Source: Sweltsa coloradensis
Lineage: Eukaryota > Arthropoda > Insecta > Plecoptera > Chloroperlidae
Reading direction: 5' to 3'
NCBI GenBank assembly: GCA_024449915.1
Contig: JAMZAV010001056.1
Coordinates: forward strand, 186,001 to 250,000
Length of the DNA: 64,000 bases
This document shows positions 23,401-33,834 of the stretch, piece after piece. The translations under genes were made by a program, and so were the position numbers. Under the pieces are notes generated by a model that saw nothing but the letters and a program-made list of their open reading frames with translations, searched no databases and was not told where the DNA came from. Each line of letters begins with the position of its first letter. Position 1 is the stretch's first letter.

Positions 23401-25011
23401 ATGAAAACTTCACAGGAGGTTTTATACCTTACCCACACCCTTGTTACAAACAATCAAAGATCCAACAGACCTAATGATTGCTTTGTATGGGCCGTGTTAA
23501 TATGTTTTTATTATTTTGAATGAATTAATATTAACATTTTATAATTAAAAAGCTAATCCATCAACGCGACTAAAAAAAGCGTTTGCGAAGCTCCCTAGTA
23601 AATTGGAAATAGACTGAGAATATCACATTTAATTAAGGCTATTCCACCGCGTTTTTCTATTTTCCAAAATATGCTACTAAGTCAAAATATAGTGAATGGC
23701 TTTGAAACATGGCTATTTTAGAAAATCAAAAATATTTTTTCCAAATTTTTCTGATCCGGTACACGGCCAATATAGCCACCTCAAAATAATTTCAAACTTC
23801 AATTCGCCAGGGCACACCATTCAACGTAGGGTGTTGTGCTTTTGTGACATTAATTTTCAACTGTTTTTCTTTGGACTGACTGAGAGAAAACAGATTTATT
23901 TTAACAATTGTCTTTCCTGCGAATTTTTTCGTTTGGCGGTACAAATCGGTAAAAATACCGCCAAACGAAAAAATTCGCTGGAAAGACAATTGTTAAAAAA
24001 AAATCTGTTTTCTCTCAGTCAGTCCATAGAAAAACAGTTAAAAATTAATGTCACAAAAGCCCAACACCGTACGTTGAATGGTGTGCCCTGGCGAATTGAA
24101 GTTTGAAATTATTTTGAGGTGGCTATATTGGCCGTGTACCGGATCAGAAAAATTTGGAAAAAATATTTTTGATTTTCTAAAATAGCCATGTTTCAAAGCC
24201 ATTCACTATATTTTAACTTAGTAGCATATTTTGGAAAATAGAAAAACGCGGTGGAATAGCCTTAAACGACAATATTTTTTGTTTTTGAACAAATCATTTT
24301 TATCAAATTCTGTTTGCATGCAGTGACCAAGGTGTATCGAATATTGCACGCTCAAGGTTACCTAAAAATCTCGGAGATTGAGTCAACCTTGGAATCATTT
24401 CTCGTATTTCGTACTGGATATGTTTTCCGTAGTATTGTATGCATTTCAAAACATGTTTTTACTTATACTTTTTGAGAGATAATAAAATAATCCAGAAATA
24501 ACAAAATCTATTACGACCGTTGTTTGAACCCGCGGGTCTCTAACATTCCTGGTGTAAAGGCGCCTTAGACAACTAGACGAGTGAGAGAGTCATGTGTTGA
24601 GTACCCGAAAACATTAACATTTAAGTTTATTATTTAAGGTATACACGATATGGTTTTGAGTTTAGTTGGTATAAGGGCGCGTCAACTGTAAGACCATAAT
24701 GCGCCACTATTGCCTATGATAGTAGGGAGGTAAGAACCATGCTGGATCCAGCCAAATGTAGCGGGAGGAAAGGGAATGTTCCCATGTACTCAAAACATGG
24801 CTCACTCAAACGTCTAACAACTACTATGTCGTTTTCCTAGTCATATTATTATTCATGTCGTGTAAAATGTAAATTCAATCTTACATTCTCTAGTTTCATA
24901 TGTCAGATTTAGACCAACTTATTTTGGCGAGTTATAAATAATGAAATCACTGTTTATGTAACTTACCTGAATCAGGCAAACAGCAACTACTAAGAAAGCA
25001 AATCTATACAT
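11303..25011 (-). CDS. Gene B: secreted CCP-CTLD protein (four exons)
   Basis: Exons: 1 at 24967-25011, 2 at 14709-14946, 3 at 13251-13496, 4 at 11303-11460. The coding length is divisible by three and all phases agree (0, 1, 1), giving about 228 residues. The product is a secreted protein: signal peptide MYRFAFLVVAVCLIQ, an acidic start (EEENEDQPC), a sushi/CCP-like module, then a C-type-lectin-like domain. Binding of a ligand outside the cell is the family-level expectation; the ligand is unknown. Exon 2 is odd: a CTAG-ended element (13969-14686) replaced its cysteine-rich tail and original donor. An in-frame phase-1 donor GAAG|GTTGCA at 14709 could still join exon 3. Intron 1 is about 10 kb, swollen by LINE, SINE, palindromic and Helitron-like insertions. 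Splicing across it is inferred, not seen. Confidence 0.6.
12195..12275 (-). repeat. tRNA-like SINE segment
   Basis: Reverse strand: box-A-like 'tagtctagttggctgaagcg' and box-B-like 'gggttcaatcc', about 35 bp apart. A similar segment lies at 24505-24575. Confidence 0.5.
12374..13026 (+). mobile_element. Helitron-like element, TGGATGAGCG family
   Basis: Starts TTGGATGAGCGTAGCG. The inverse CGCTCATCCA recurs near the 3' end (about 12990), then a hairpin AACGC...GCGTT and the end TTCCTAG before T. The interior holds repeated 'aaaatcgca-ttttacgatttttttcg' blocks and no ORF. Confidence 0.7.
13251..13496 (-). CDS. Gene B exon 3: CTLD N-terminal half
   Basis: 246 nt, phase 1 in and out. The acceptor AGTTCCAG leads into YKRIGDSKGLFKVSRIGVPF, ADTVCMNDGARMMVVDS and LWAGIS. 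The donor G|GTGAGA is good. It is intact. Confidence 0.85.
13969..14686. mobile_element. CTAG-flanked foldback insertion at exon 2 of gene B
   Basis: Begins CTAGGAAACGCTCAG and ends with the inverse 'agcgttttcctag'. Inside lies a long inverted repeat (arms about 14155-14262 and 14425-14540, containing 'gaggaccttgacatcatttc') and a nested perfect hairpin 'agagtcgataaagaa' (14263-14306). Its insertion removed the end of gene B exon 2 and part of intron 2 that the paralogs keep. A related fragment lies at 54833-55110. Confidence 0.7.
14709..14946 (-). CDS. Gene B exon 2: sushi/CCP-like module, truncated tail
   Basis: The acceptor GATTCCAG leads into PSVAEEENEDQPC, CDNEGQSVDC, PVGSVARFVF and CVSPGIWRRS. 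The closing Cys tail of gene A is absent. The likely donor GAAG|GTTGCA gives phase 1. If unspliced, the frame reads NKNILN and stops. Confidence 0.65.
15300..16070 (-). mobile_element. 3' fragment of a second LINE
   Basis: Minus-strand broken frames give LGVHITSDLRWNVHTDIV (about 15950-16030), YLSLVKPAMTFGLPAWHP and KLERVQRRALHFI (about 15790-15880). This is the conserved RT-distal part of non-LTR retrotransposons. Several frameshifts and stops are present. It lies in intron 1 of gene B. Confidence 0.75.
16493..16509. repeat. Poly-G tract
   Basis: A run of G interrupted once downstream, inside sequence homologous to intron 1 of genes C and D. Confidence 0.9.
16628..16935 (-). mobile_element. 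CTAG-family element fragment
   Basis: Reverse strand starts 'aaacgagggagcgaagcgactgag' and ends with 'cgtttaacaacgactttggcg'. It contains the shared interior 'gatctagctgattttgtta' also seen at 11860 and 22740. The last CTAG is lost. Confidence 0.55.
16938..17120 (-). repeat. tRNA-derived SINE
   Basis: Reverse strand carries 'gatggtctagtggttaag' (box A) and 'cgtggttcaaattccgg' (box B), bounded by 'aatttctgtattgtagtaaataatg'. Same family as 57996-58235. Confidence 0.65.
17214..17312 (+). repeat. SINE 5' part, interrupted
   Basis: Left portion of the SINE family, up to 'tgtacccgtcct'. Its tRNA-like right part resumes at 19095 after the two TIR elements. Confidence 0.65.
17313..18289. mobile_element. 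TIR element copy 1 (GGGACCCAAGTTTTGAA ends)
   Basis: Begins GGGACCCAAGTTTTGAA and ends with the inverse TTCAAAACTTGGGTCCC. The interior is nearly identical to copy 2 from 'gcatgtttatacaaggctg' on, plus about 170 extra bases near the left end. No transposase frame. Confidence 0.8.
18291..19094. mobile_element. TIR element copy 2, tandem to copy 1
   Basis: Starts one base after copy 1 ends, with the same TIRs (right end CTTGGGCCCC). The near identity of about 750 bp indicates a recent tandem duplication or a recombination product. Confidence 0.8.
19095..19187 (+). repeat. SINE 3' part with tRNA-like boxes
   Basis: 'gatggtctagtggtaagac' (box A) and 'gtggttcgaattccg' (box B), with an anticodon-arm-like TTCGC-CTGGAAT-GCGGG. 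Acceptor and T-stem pairing are poor, so it is not a working tRNA. It is cut on the right by a Helitron-like insertion. Confidence 0.7.
19188..19678 (+). mobile_element. Helitron-like element, TGGATGAGCG family
   Basis: Starts TTGGATGAGCG directly after SINE 'attgtag'. The inverse ACGCTCATCCA recurs near 19630, followed by the hairpin AACGCG...GCGTT and the terminal TTCCTAG before T. Confidence 0.75.
20313..21507. repeat. Large palindrome, 415-bp arms with 364-bp loop
   Basis: The left arm (20313-20727) and right arm (21092-21507) are inverted near-copies, sharing 'aatgacgtacataagctttg', 'gaagcctcttgagtaggg' and 'gggacggtttctggtttg'. The loop 20728-21091 is unique here. A related segment of arm plus loop edge recurs in reverse at 62450-62790. 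It fits a foldback transposon that carries an internal passenger sequence. Confidence 0.85.
20782..21162 (+). CDS. Unrecognised open frame in the palindrome loop
   Basis: 126 codons, starting in the loop and running into the right arm. The loop part reads VTERFAEERLFFFDNIEKSP, then VKFKGTIHLDGGGFFPIQG and CHAPHGLTVCLAL. The pattern 'F.G...LDGG.F......C...GLTV' loosely recalls the start of a LamG/ConA-like domain, as if an exon had been captured. This is a weak resemblance by eye. The part in the arm is probably non-coding. No promoter or splice evidence. Confidence 0.25.
   Translation: MITKSLMQIDNSMIVHQLKLLCSEIGVTERFAEERLFFFDNIEKSPSCGFDFSPLVSTKAVKFKGTIHLDGGGFFPIQGSLNCHAPHGLTVCLALSLYYVIGPMPRRGLGLVKRVMLALIECSPIA
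21744..22492 (+). mobile_element. Helitron-like element, TGGATGAGCG family
   Basis: Starts TTGGATGAGCGAAGCGAAG. Near the end: GCTCATC, the hairpin AACGCGACTGGGAAAAGCGTT, then GGCCTAG before T. The interior is non-coding and related to the copies at 22798 and 59586. Confidence 0.75.
22798..23598 (+). mobile_element. Helitron-like element with internal palindrome
   Basis: Starts TTGGAAGAGCGAAGCG and ends 'aacgcgac...aagcgtttgcg...ccctag' before T. An internal inverted repeat (about 23035-23375) duplicates 'gttgaaaaagttagccagaatc' in reverse. Confidence 0.7.
23633..24265. mobile_element. Near-perfect foldback element flanked by TTAA
   Basis: Two arms of about 310 bp meet at a short centre near 23945 ('ggtacaaatcggtaaaaatacc'). 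The outer ends are TTAA-GGCTATTCCACC and GGTGGAATAGCC-TTAA. A diverged copy lies at 33835-34385. The TTAA flank suggests piggyBac-type mobilisation. Open frames on both strands are mirror images and not genes. Confidence 0.8.
24505..24840 (-). mobile_element. tRNA-like SINE plus CTAG-family end
   Basis: The segment 24505-24575 repeats the tRNA-like sequence of 12195-12275 ('ttgaacccgcgggtctc' on plus). It is followed by 'acgagtgagagagtcatgtgttgagtacccg' and the closing 'cactcaaacgtctaacaactactatgtcgttttcctag', i.e. family ends as at 12283-13197. Confidence 0.5.
24967..25011 (-). CDS. Gene B exon 1 (proximal): signal peptide
   Basis: Encodes MYRFAFLVVAVCLIQ, followed by a strong donor CAG|GTAAGT in phase 0, matching the phase-0 start of exon 2 (PSVAEEE). 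Confidence 0.8.
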
Positions 25012-25094
25012 ATTATCAACTGATTTTTTTTTAAAGTGGTGAGTAGCCAAATAGAAGTTCTCTTACATATTAAAAAAGTTTGTGGAGTACGCCC

Positions 25095-25102
25095 TTTATA
25101 TA
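25095..25102 (-). promoter_or_regulatory. TATA box of gene B
   Basis: Minus-strand TATATAAA in the conserved context GTATATAAAGGGC, about 85 bp upstream of the ATG. Confidence 0.75.
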
Positions 25103-25794
25103 CAAAAGGCACATTGCCCAATTGATGGGAACTATATTCATTTCAAGCAATTAAATGTACGCGTACAAGTTTCTAGTTGTCAATCGTACTAATTTATTTC
25201 AGGAAACGGAAACTGGATCTAGATTCTACCATGAGATATGAATGTTTCTCAGTAAAATTAGAAAAATAATTTCACCGAATATTTTAACAAGGTAAATCAT
25301 TGGCGACACGTAACCTTGAGCTTTAATTCATAATGGTGAGCTTTAATATATTTTGATGTACGTAATGTTATAAGTTAGGCCTATGTTACTTGTTTGAATG
25401 TTTGTATTGTGGGTCTATTGTGGCCTACTATTTAGTTTTTGATTATCTATTTTTGTTTAAACTTGCTACATAAATGTTAATTTTAATTTCCAACTCTTAT
25501 ATCAAATTTATTATATTTTTTATTATTTAGGGATATCACAACCAATTTTGTGGTTAAGGGCTATGCTCGTTGTGATATTCCTAATGATTGTACATACTGT
25601 CATAATCATTGAATACTAATAAATAAATAAACTATTAAAACAGGTATACTTTTAGTTCAATCACTTACAAATGTAAGGTTATACGTGCATGCATGTACCG
25701 ACTTTTGTCCGTAATACAGTTTTTCAACGGATGGGGTGGAGTCCTCACATTTTGAGAGTTTCTAAATTTGTATAAACAATAAGTTTGGAATTCG

Positions 25795-26197
25795 TCTGAC
25801 GAACACTTCACACAGTATCCCCTTCGCCACCACCATACTCCAACAGCATACAGGTCTGATGAACACTGCCAACAGTACCCCTTCCCACCAAAACCTACCC
25901 CAAAACAGCATACGGGGTCTGATGAACACGCCACACGTATCACCTCACCACCAACCTCTCCAAACAAAGAGGTCTGATGAACCTGCCCACACAGTTCACC
26001 TTCACCCCCAAACCTACTCCAACACATAGAGGTCTGATGAAAACTGCCACACGTATCCCCTTCGCCACCCCCACTCCAAAACATAGGGGCCCTGATAAAC
26101 ACTGCCACCGTATCCCCCTTCACCCCCAAACCTACCCCAACAGCATGGGGGTCTATGTCCCTGCCCCACAGTTATCCCCTTAACCACCACCCTATCA
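25795..26197. repeat. 61-bp minisatellite, left part of array
   Basis: Tandem units with 'ggtctgatgaacactgcca' and 'accaccaccctactccaac'. The first units are regular; quality declines toward 26190. Confidence 0.85.
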
Positions 26198-26995
26198 ACA
26201 GGCAAACCCTCAACTACAAGAAAGCAAATCTTAATATTATAAACTGATTTTTTTTTAAATTTTGGTAGTAACCAAATAGAAATTTTCTCTTACATTTTAA
26301 AAAATTTTTGGGATAGCCCTTATATCAAAAGGCCTTTTCCCAATTGAGGGGAACAATATTCATTTAAAGAATTAAAAACGCGTACAAGTTTCTAGTTGTC
26401 AATTTACTAATTTATTTTCGGAAAGGGAAACTGTTTCTGATTCTACCTGAATATGAATTTTTCTCAGTAAAATTAGAAAAATTTTCACCGAATATTTTTA
26501 AAAAGGGTAAATCTTTGGCGACACGAACCTTGGCTTTATTCTAATGGTAGTTTTATATATTTTGAGATTTTAATGTTTAAGTTAGGCCATTTCTTGTTTG
26601 AATGTTTTATTGTGGGTCTATTGGCCTACTATTTATTTTTTTTATTATCTATTTTTTTTTAAAACTTTTAATAAATTTTAATTTTTAATTTTCCAATCTT
26701 ATATCAATTTTATTATTTTATTTATTTTAAGGAAATCCAACCAATTTTGGGGTTTAAAGGGGGGGTAGCTCTTTTGGATTTCCAAAGATTGTACAACTGT
26801 CAAATCTTTGTACTAATAAAAATAAACTTTTAAAAAACGGGTATACTTTTAGTTCAATCACTTAAATGAAAGGGTTTTTAATACGTGCATGCATGACCAC
26901 ATTTGTCCTAATACTTTTTTTTTCAGGGATGGGGTGGAGTCCTCAATTTTGGAGTTCCTAAAATTTGTATAATAAAATAATTTGGAATTCGTCTG
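26198..26995 (-). repeat. Error-rich duplicate of gene B exon 1 and promoter region
   Basis: Runs parallel to 24975-25795 but with dense one-base losses and homopolymer changes. For example 'cgcgtacaagtttctagttgtcaat' is kept, while the donor, the TATA box and the signal-peptide frame are damaged. It is more likely unpolished read sequence than a real diverged copy. Confidence 0.7.
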
Positions 26996-29010
26996 CGACC
27001 TTCACACGTATCCCCTTCGCCCCCCCCATACCCCCAACAGCATGAGGTTGGATAACACTGCCAAAGTTCACCTTCCCACCACCCAACCCCAAAAGCATAG
27101 AGGTCTAGAACACTGCCCCCGTATCACCTTCCCCCCCAAACCTACCCCAAAACCGCATACAGGTCTGATAAACCTCCACACAGTATCACCTTCACCCCCC
27201 CCACTCCAACAGATACAGGTCGATGAACACTGCCACACAGTATCACCTGAACCACCACCCTACCCCCCACAGCATACGGGGTCTGAGAACACTGCCAACA
27301 GTATCCCCTTTCACCACCACCCTACTCCAAAAGCTACGGGGTCTGATGCACTGCCACCAGTATCCCCCTTCACCCCCCACCCTTTTTCCAAACAGCATAG
27401 GGTCTATGACCCACTCCCCAAACAGTACCCCTTTAACCACCCCCCCTACTCCAACGCAAAGAGGTCTTGAAAAACTGCCACACAGTATCACCTTAACCCA
27501 CCCCCTACTCCAACAGCAAGAGGTTGAGAACACTCCCACACTTTTATCACCTTCGCCACCCCCCCCTACTCCAACAGCTACGGGTCTGATGAACACTGCC
27601 ACCAGTATCACCTTCACCACCACCCTACTCAAACAGCTACAGGTGTGTGAACACTCCACACAGAAAACCCCCCTTTCACCACCACCTACCCCACAGCATA
27701 CAGGTTGAGACACTGCCAAAAAGTATCCCCTTCACCCCCAACCTATCCAAAGATACAGGTCTGGGGAAAAACCTCCCACACAGTATCCCCTTCACCCCAA
27801 CCTACTCAACGCATCAGGTCTGATAAACACTGCCACACAAAATCACCTTCGCCCCCCCTACTCCAGCAGCATACAGGTCTGATGAGCATCCCAACCCAGT
27901 ATCACCTTCGCCCCACCTCTCAACGCTTACGGTCTGTGAACACTGCCCACAGTACCCCCTTCCCCACCACCCTACTCCAGCCATACAGGTTGATAAAACC
28001 TCCCAAAACCAGAAATCACCTTACCCCCAAAACCTCTCAAACCATAAGGTCTGATGAACACTTCACACAGTACCCCTTTCACACCACCCTCCCCAACAGC
28101 AACAGGTCGATGAACCTGCCACACAGTATCACCTTCACCACCAACCTACTGCAAAGGGGGCATACAGGTTTTATGAACACTGCCAACCCAGTATCCCCTT
28201 TCCCACACCCCCGCCCGGGCGAGCCGCCCGTCCCCCCCGCCACCACCCTACTCCAGCAGCATACAGGTCGATGACCCCGCCCACAGTATCACCTCGCCCC
28301 ACCCCTACTCCAACGTTACAGGTCTGATGGGAAACTTCACCCCTATCCCCTTTCACCCCACCCTACTCCAACAGCATACGGGTTTCTGTTAACACTGCCA
28401 CAAGTTTCCCTTTCCCCACCCCCCTACCCCAAAACAGCTTACGGTTTTGAGGCACTTAAAACCCGTATCCCTTCGCCCCCACCCACTCCAGCGCATACGG
28501 GTCGTGAACACTGCCACCAGATCCCTTGGCCACCACCCTACTCCAAACAGCATACGGGTCTGAAAACACTGCCAACAGTTACCTTCGCCCCACCTACCCC
28601 AAACTTTACAGGTTGTAAAAACTCCCACCATATCCCCTTCTACACCACCCTCTCCAACAGCATATTTCATGAAACACTGCCACACGTATCCCTTTCACCA
28701 CACCCTACTCCAACAGCATACAGTTGATGCCTTCACCACAGTATCCCCTTCGCCACACCCTACCCCAACAGCATCAGGTCTGATGAGCCTTCACACGTAT
28801 CCCCTTCCCCACCACCCAAAACCCAACAGCTACAGGTCAGATAACATTTCCCCAAACCCAGTATCCCCTTCACCCCACCCCCCAACCATACAGGTTGAGA
28901 AAACTGCCCACAGTACCCCCCTTTCGCCACCACCATACCCCAACGCATACAGGTCTGATAAACACTGCCACACAGTATCCCCTTGCCACCACCGTACCCC
29001 AACAGCAAAA
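26996..29010. repeat. 61-bp minisatellite, error-rich middle part
   Basis: About 33 units with irregular length caused by scattered indels. All long open frames here (on both strands) are repeat translations. Confidence 0.85.
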
Positions 29011-30030
29011 ATATAGCCATTAGCTAAGTACGACCCGGATTGTTGTGTTGGGTTTTTTGGGGGTTTGCTGTTGGAAGGGACGATCTTTTTTCTTACATTA
29101 TCAGTCTTACATTTTGATTTTTCAAGCAACGAGATAATTTTCAGTGACGTTTTTTAATTACATCAAGATCGATGAGCCAACAAAAAAAAAATTTAAACTG
29201 AATGAACTTAAATAACCGTTTGGGGACATGAATGCACTTAACAGATAGCATCTGAGACTTCCCATTGTATTTTGGGAGATGATCAATCAAAATTTCTCTG
29301 GAAGCCCCATTTTGGTAATATTTGTAAAAAACTTCGGTCGCTTGTTTAGCGTTTAGACGAAGTTTGTTTACATTTCTTTAATTGAATCTGTGTTTTGCTG
29401 TCATGGGGGAACGCTTCGATTTCGAAAATGACCCTGTTATTTAGCCCACTCAACCGATCTAAAAATAATTCAACCCCTACCCCCCTACGCTTGCTAAGTG
29501 TTCAACACGAAATGAGGGCATTGGACTTGCTTTTAAAAAAAAATTCCCCCTTAGGGATTGTATTTTTTTCAGGCTGGTTTTTTAATCTTTTACGTCGTGA
29601 AATATAACATTCCCCATTTGGCTGAGAAAGGAACCCCCAGCAAAAATAAGTTTTTAATTTTCCTTAATTTTAAAAAAATGGCTCGGTGCTTGCGTTTCAC
29701 GACAAAAAAAGTTTTTAATTAAATTTCCACCTAATTTTTAAATTAGTTTTTTATTAATCCTTTATTAAGGGAGACCCAAAATCATTTTTTCTTGAAACTT
29801 TTTTAAGAACCGTAGTTACTTTTAGTAAACTGACAGGTACCTTGTTTTGACCTGATGTTTAATTTTTTAAGTTGATTTTTTTTTCCTGTGTTTTTTTTTA
29901 AATTATTTTTTTTTTTCAATTTCTTTTTATCTAAAGGGGGTTTTTGTAAATTTTTTGTATCTACCGGTAATATTAAATTGTAATTTTTTTTGAATTTGGG
30001 CAAACGGCCTTTTAGCTATGATCTATACCT
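29011..30030. repeat. Error-rich duplicate of 32345-33370
   Basis: Follows 'atagccattagct' through 'caaacggcctt' in parallel with the clean copy at 32345-33370, again with homopolymer-type differences throughout. Confidence 0.75.
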
Positions 30031-30775
30031 ACTGTAAATCAGGTGAAGAAAACAAAGGTGAAAAAACAAATAAGTTTTATTTAAATAGGGGGATGGCAGA
30101 CATAGGTGATAGAGAAATACTGGTGAAGATATGGTGATAATTACTTTTGGATAAAAAGACCTTTAAAGACTTAAAAAATGTGATTTGAGAATAAGATGAT
30201 AAAAAAAGAACAAAAAAACCCGTAAACCCAAAAAAGAGAATAACAAAGAGGGTTTGATACATTATTTGAAGTGCTCCGATCTAACATTCCGGCCCCCCTG
30301 AAAGGTTCCTTCATTGAGTAGGAAGAGGGCAAAGTGTTGGTTTGGGGGTAGGGTTAAAGCACCAAAGTTTTTTTGTAAAATCAGCAGGATCCCAGATATG
30401 GGGATGATGAGTGGGGGTTTTAATCATTTTTATAAGCTAAATTACTATACGAGGTGAAGCAGGCGATTGAGGTGTCGAGTTTTCCCGTGGATGGATCGTT
30501 GCACAGCTTTGCACAGGCATGAGTTTATGAAATTCAAGAGGGGATGAAAGGAATGCGGAATTCTTCTGCTTTATGGGGCTTGGACAGTGCTGTAGACGAA
30601 GGTACCCCCAAAGGTAAAGGCGGGGCGGGAAAGTCGACGGGAAAACGACAGTGAAAACGACGGTGAAGTCGACGGTGAAAGTCGACGGGGAAGGCGCCGG
30701 TGGAATGAAGGGCGGGGGCAGGGAAAGTCGACGGGGAACACAAAAAGGGGAAGGGGCCCACGGTGAAGGGGCCAA
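30031..30775. other. Unplaced sequence inside the low-quality stretch
   Basis: It does not match the clean flank where it should (33370 on). The left part is A-rich; the right part holds irregular 'gtcgacggtgaaa' repeats (about 30630-30740). The origin is unclear: possibly a chimeric read or another tandem repeat. No gene is supported. Confidence 0.5.
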
Positions 30776-32345
30776 CCCCCTGCATACATGTCGATGAAAA
30801 CCCGCCACCAGTATCCCCTTTGCCACCCCCCTACTCCAACCATACAGGGTTATGAACCTGCCACACAGTATCCCCTTCACACCACCCCACTCCACAGCAA
30901 CAGGTTGTGAAAAACCCGCCCCCAAAAGTACCCCCCTTTGCCACACCCTACTCCCAAAAGCATACGGGCTGATGAAAAATTCAAAAAATATCCCCTTCGC
31001 CACCACCCTACTCCAACCATACAGGTCTATGAAAAATGCCACACAGTATCACCTTTTTCCCACCACCCTACTCCAAAACATACAGGTTTAAAACCTGCCC
31101 CCAAAAGTTCACTTTCAACCAACCCTACTCCACAGCTACAGGGCTGATGAAAAACTGCCCCACGTTCCCCTTCACCACCACCCTACTCCCAAAGCTACAG
31201 GTCTGTGAACACTGCCCCCCCCCAGATCCCCTTCGCCACCACCCCTACTCCAACAGCATACATTCTGTGAACCTGCCCCACAGTATCCCCTTCGCCCCAC
31301 CCCACTCCACCATCAGGGCTGTGAAAACCCTTTAAACAGTTCCCCCTTTGCCCCACCCCACCCAACGCATCAGGCTGTGAAAAACTGCCACACAGTTCCC
31401 CTTCGCCCCCCCCTACTCCAAAAGCATACAGGGCTGTGCCGCCAAAGTATCCCTTCGCCACCACCCTACTCCCAGCATCAGGCTGTAACACTGCCACAAG
31501 TTCACTTCACCACCACCCCACCCAAAAGATACAGGTCTAATGAACCTGCACCAGTATCCCCCCTTCGCCACCACCCTACTCCAACAGCATAAAGGGCTGA
31601 TGAACACTGCCACACACTATCCCCTTCGCCACCACCCACTCCAACGCAAAAGGGCATGAAAAACTGCCACACAGTATCCCCTTCACCACCCCCCTATTCA
31701 ACGTACAGGTCTGATGAAAACTTACCAGTACCCCCCTTTGCCACCCCCCTACTCCAACACATCAGGGTTTATGAACACTTCATCGTATCCCCTTCGCCAC
31801 CACCCTATACCCCAACAGCATACAGGTCTGATAACATGCCCCCATTTCCCCCTTTCCCCCCACCCTACTCCAACAGCAACAGGTCGATAAAACTGCCACC
31901 AGTACCCCTTTACCACCAAACCCCATCCAAAAGCATACGGTCTGATGAACACTGCCACACGTATCACCTTACCCCACCCACTCCAACAGCATACATGTCT
32001 GTTAACACTGCCACACAGTATCACCTAAAACCCCCACCCTACTCCACGCATACGGTCGAGACACTTCCCCCTCAGTATCCCCCCCACCACCCCCCTAGTC
32101 CAAAAGCATACAGGTCTGGAAACATTCCTATATCCCCTTTGCCACCCCCTATCCAAAAGCATACAGGTCTGATGAACACTGCCACACAGTATCACCTTCA
32201 CCACCACCCTACTCCAACAGCATACAGGTCTGATGAACACTGCCACACAGTATCCCCTTCGCCTCCACCATACTCCAACAGCATACAGGTCTGATGAACA
32301 CTGCCACACAGTATCCCCCTCGCCACCACCCTACTCCAACAGCAT
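30776..32345. repeat. 61-bp minisatellite, right part of array
   Basis: Irregular, error-rich units to about 32150, then clean regular units (32160-32345) each reading 'catacaggtctgatgaacac' and so on. Confidence 0.85.
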
Positions 32346-33834
32346 ACATAGCCATTAGCTATAGTACGATCACGGATCTTTGTTGTGTTGTTGTTGGGTT
32401 TGCTGCGGACGTGTCTGGACGATCTTCTTCTTACATTATCAGTCTTATCAATTCTTGTAGTTTTCAAGCAACGTAGATAATTTCAGTGACGTTTGCTTTA
32501 AGTTACATCAAGATCTGATGAGCCGAACAAACACAAAGTTAACTGAATGAACTTAATAACCGATTCTGACTATGAATGCACTTAACAGATAGCATCTGAG
32601 ACTTGCCATATGTACTTAGGCGAGATGATCAATCGAAATTTCTCTTGGAAGCCCCATATTGGTAATATTTGTACAAAACTTCGGTCGCTTGTTTAGACGA
32701 TTTAGACGAAGATTAGTTTTCATTTCTTTAATTGAATCTGTGCTTTGCTGTCATGGGGGAACGCTTCGATTTCGAATATGACCATGTTATTTAGACTACA
32801 CAACTCGATAACTAAGATAATTCAACCCCATACGCCCATACGCTTGCTAAATGTTCAACACGAAGTTGAGGGCATGTAGGACTTGCTTATAATAAATAAT
32901 CGGTTAGGGAATTGTATTTTTACAGGCTGGTTTTGAAGTACTTTTACGTCGTGAAATATAACATTCCCTATTTGGCTGAGAAAGGAACCGCAGCAAAAAT
33001 AAGTTTGAAGTTCCATTAACTTTGAATAAACATGTCTCGGTGCTTGCGTTACATAACAACAAAAGTTTTTAATTAATTGCCACCTTAGATTTTAACATTA
33101 GTTTTTTATTATATCCTTGATTAAGGGAGACCTAAAATCATTTAATCTTGAGAACTTTTTTAAGAACCATAGTTACTTTTAGTAAACTGACAGGTACCTT
33201 GTATTGACCATGATGTTTAATTATTTAAGTTGATTTTTGTTTCCTGTGTTATTTTCAAATTATTTTTTTTGTTTCAATTGCTTTGTATCTATGAGTGTAT
33301 TTTGTAATTTATTGTATCATACCGGTAGTATTAAATTGTAATTTTGTTGAATGGTCAAACGGCCTTCAGCTATGATCTATACCTACGTTATTTTGATTTA
33401 CCATACTGTGACCCACCGATAAGCCTTCGGGCTTACTAGGATAAAGAAAACAACTGAACTATAACTAGGAATATTATGTTTTTATCTGTAAGTTCTTTAT
33501 ATTATATTCTTGCATTTTTGTGTAAACAGTGTATGATTCCGTTAAAAACATGATGTTTTTAAGATAATTTTTAAATGCCTTAATTATAATTTTTTTCATC
33601 TAGTAATACCTAGAATGTACCTGCTTAATAAGTTTTAAGTGTAAAACCACTAACATCTTAACAATACTGAGCTGAGAGGAACAACTAAGTAGGCCTATAA
33701 CTGTTATTGGTAAATTAGTAAACTGGTATAACTCAAATACCGATTTGGTTTATCTTTATATCAGAAATATTATAATAATACTAAATATGACGTCTAAAAT
33801 GTACAGATTAACTCATTTTTGCACTCGTTTTAAT
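32346..33834. other. Intergenic stretch right of the minisatellite
   Basis: Clean AT-rich sequence with no supported gene. It matches about 7990-8660 in part, and its error-rich duplicate is 29011-30030. Confidence 0.6.

Noticed and set aside
23696..24106. 136-codon open frame
   Set aside because: It spans the centre of a foldback element and its mirror frame exists on the other strand; no protein-like conservation in the copy at 33835.
27223..28274. Long Pro/Thr/His-rich open frames on the plus strand and Gly/Val-rich ones on the minus strand
   Set aside because: They are translations of the 61-bp minisatellite in an error-rich stretch; no start context, splice sites or conservation.
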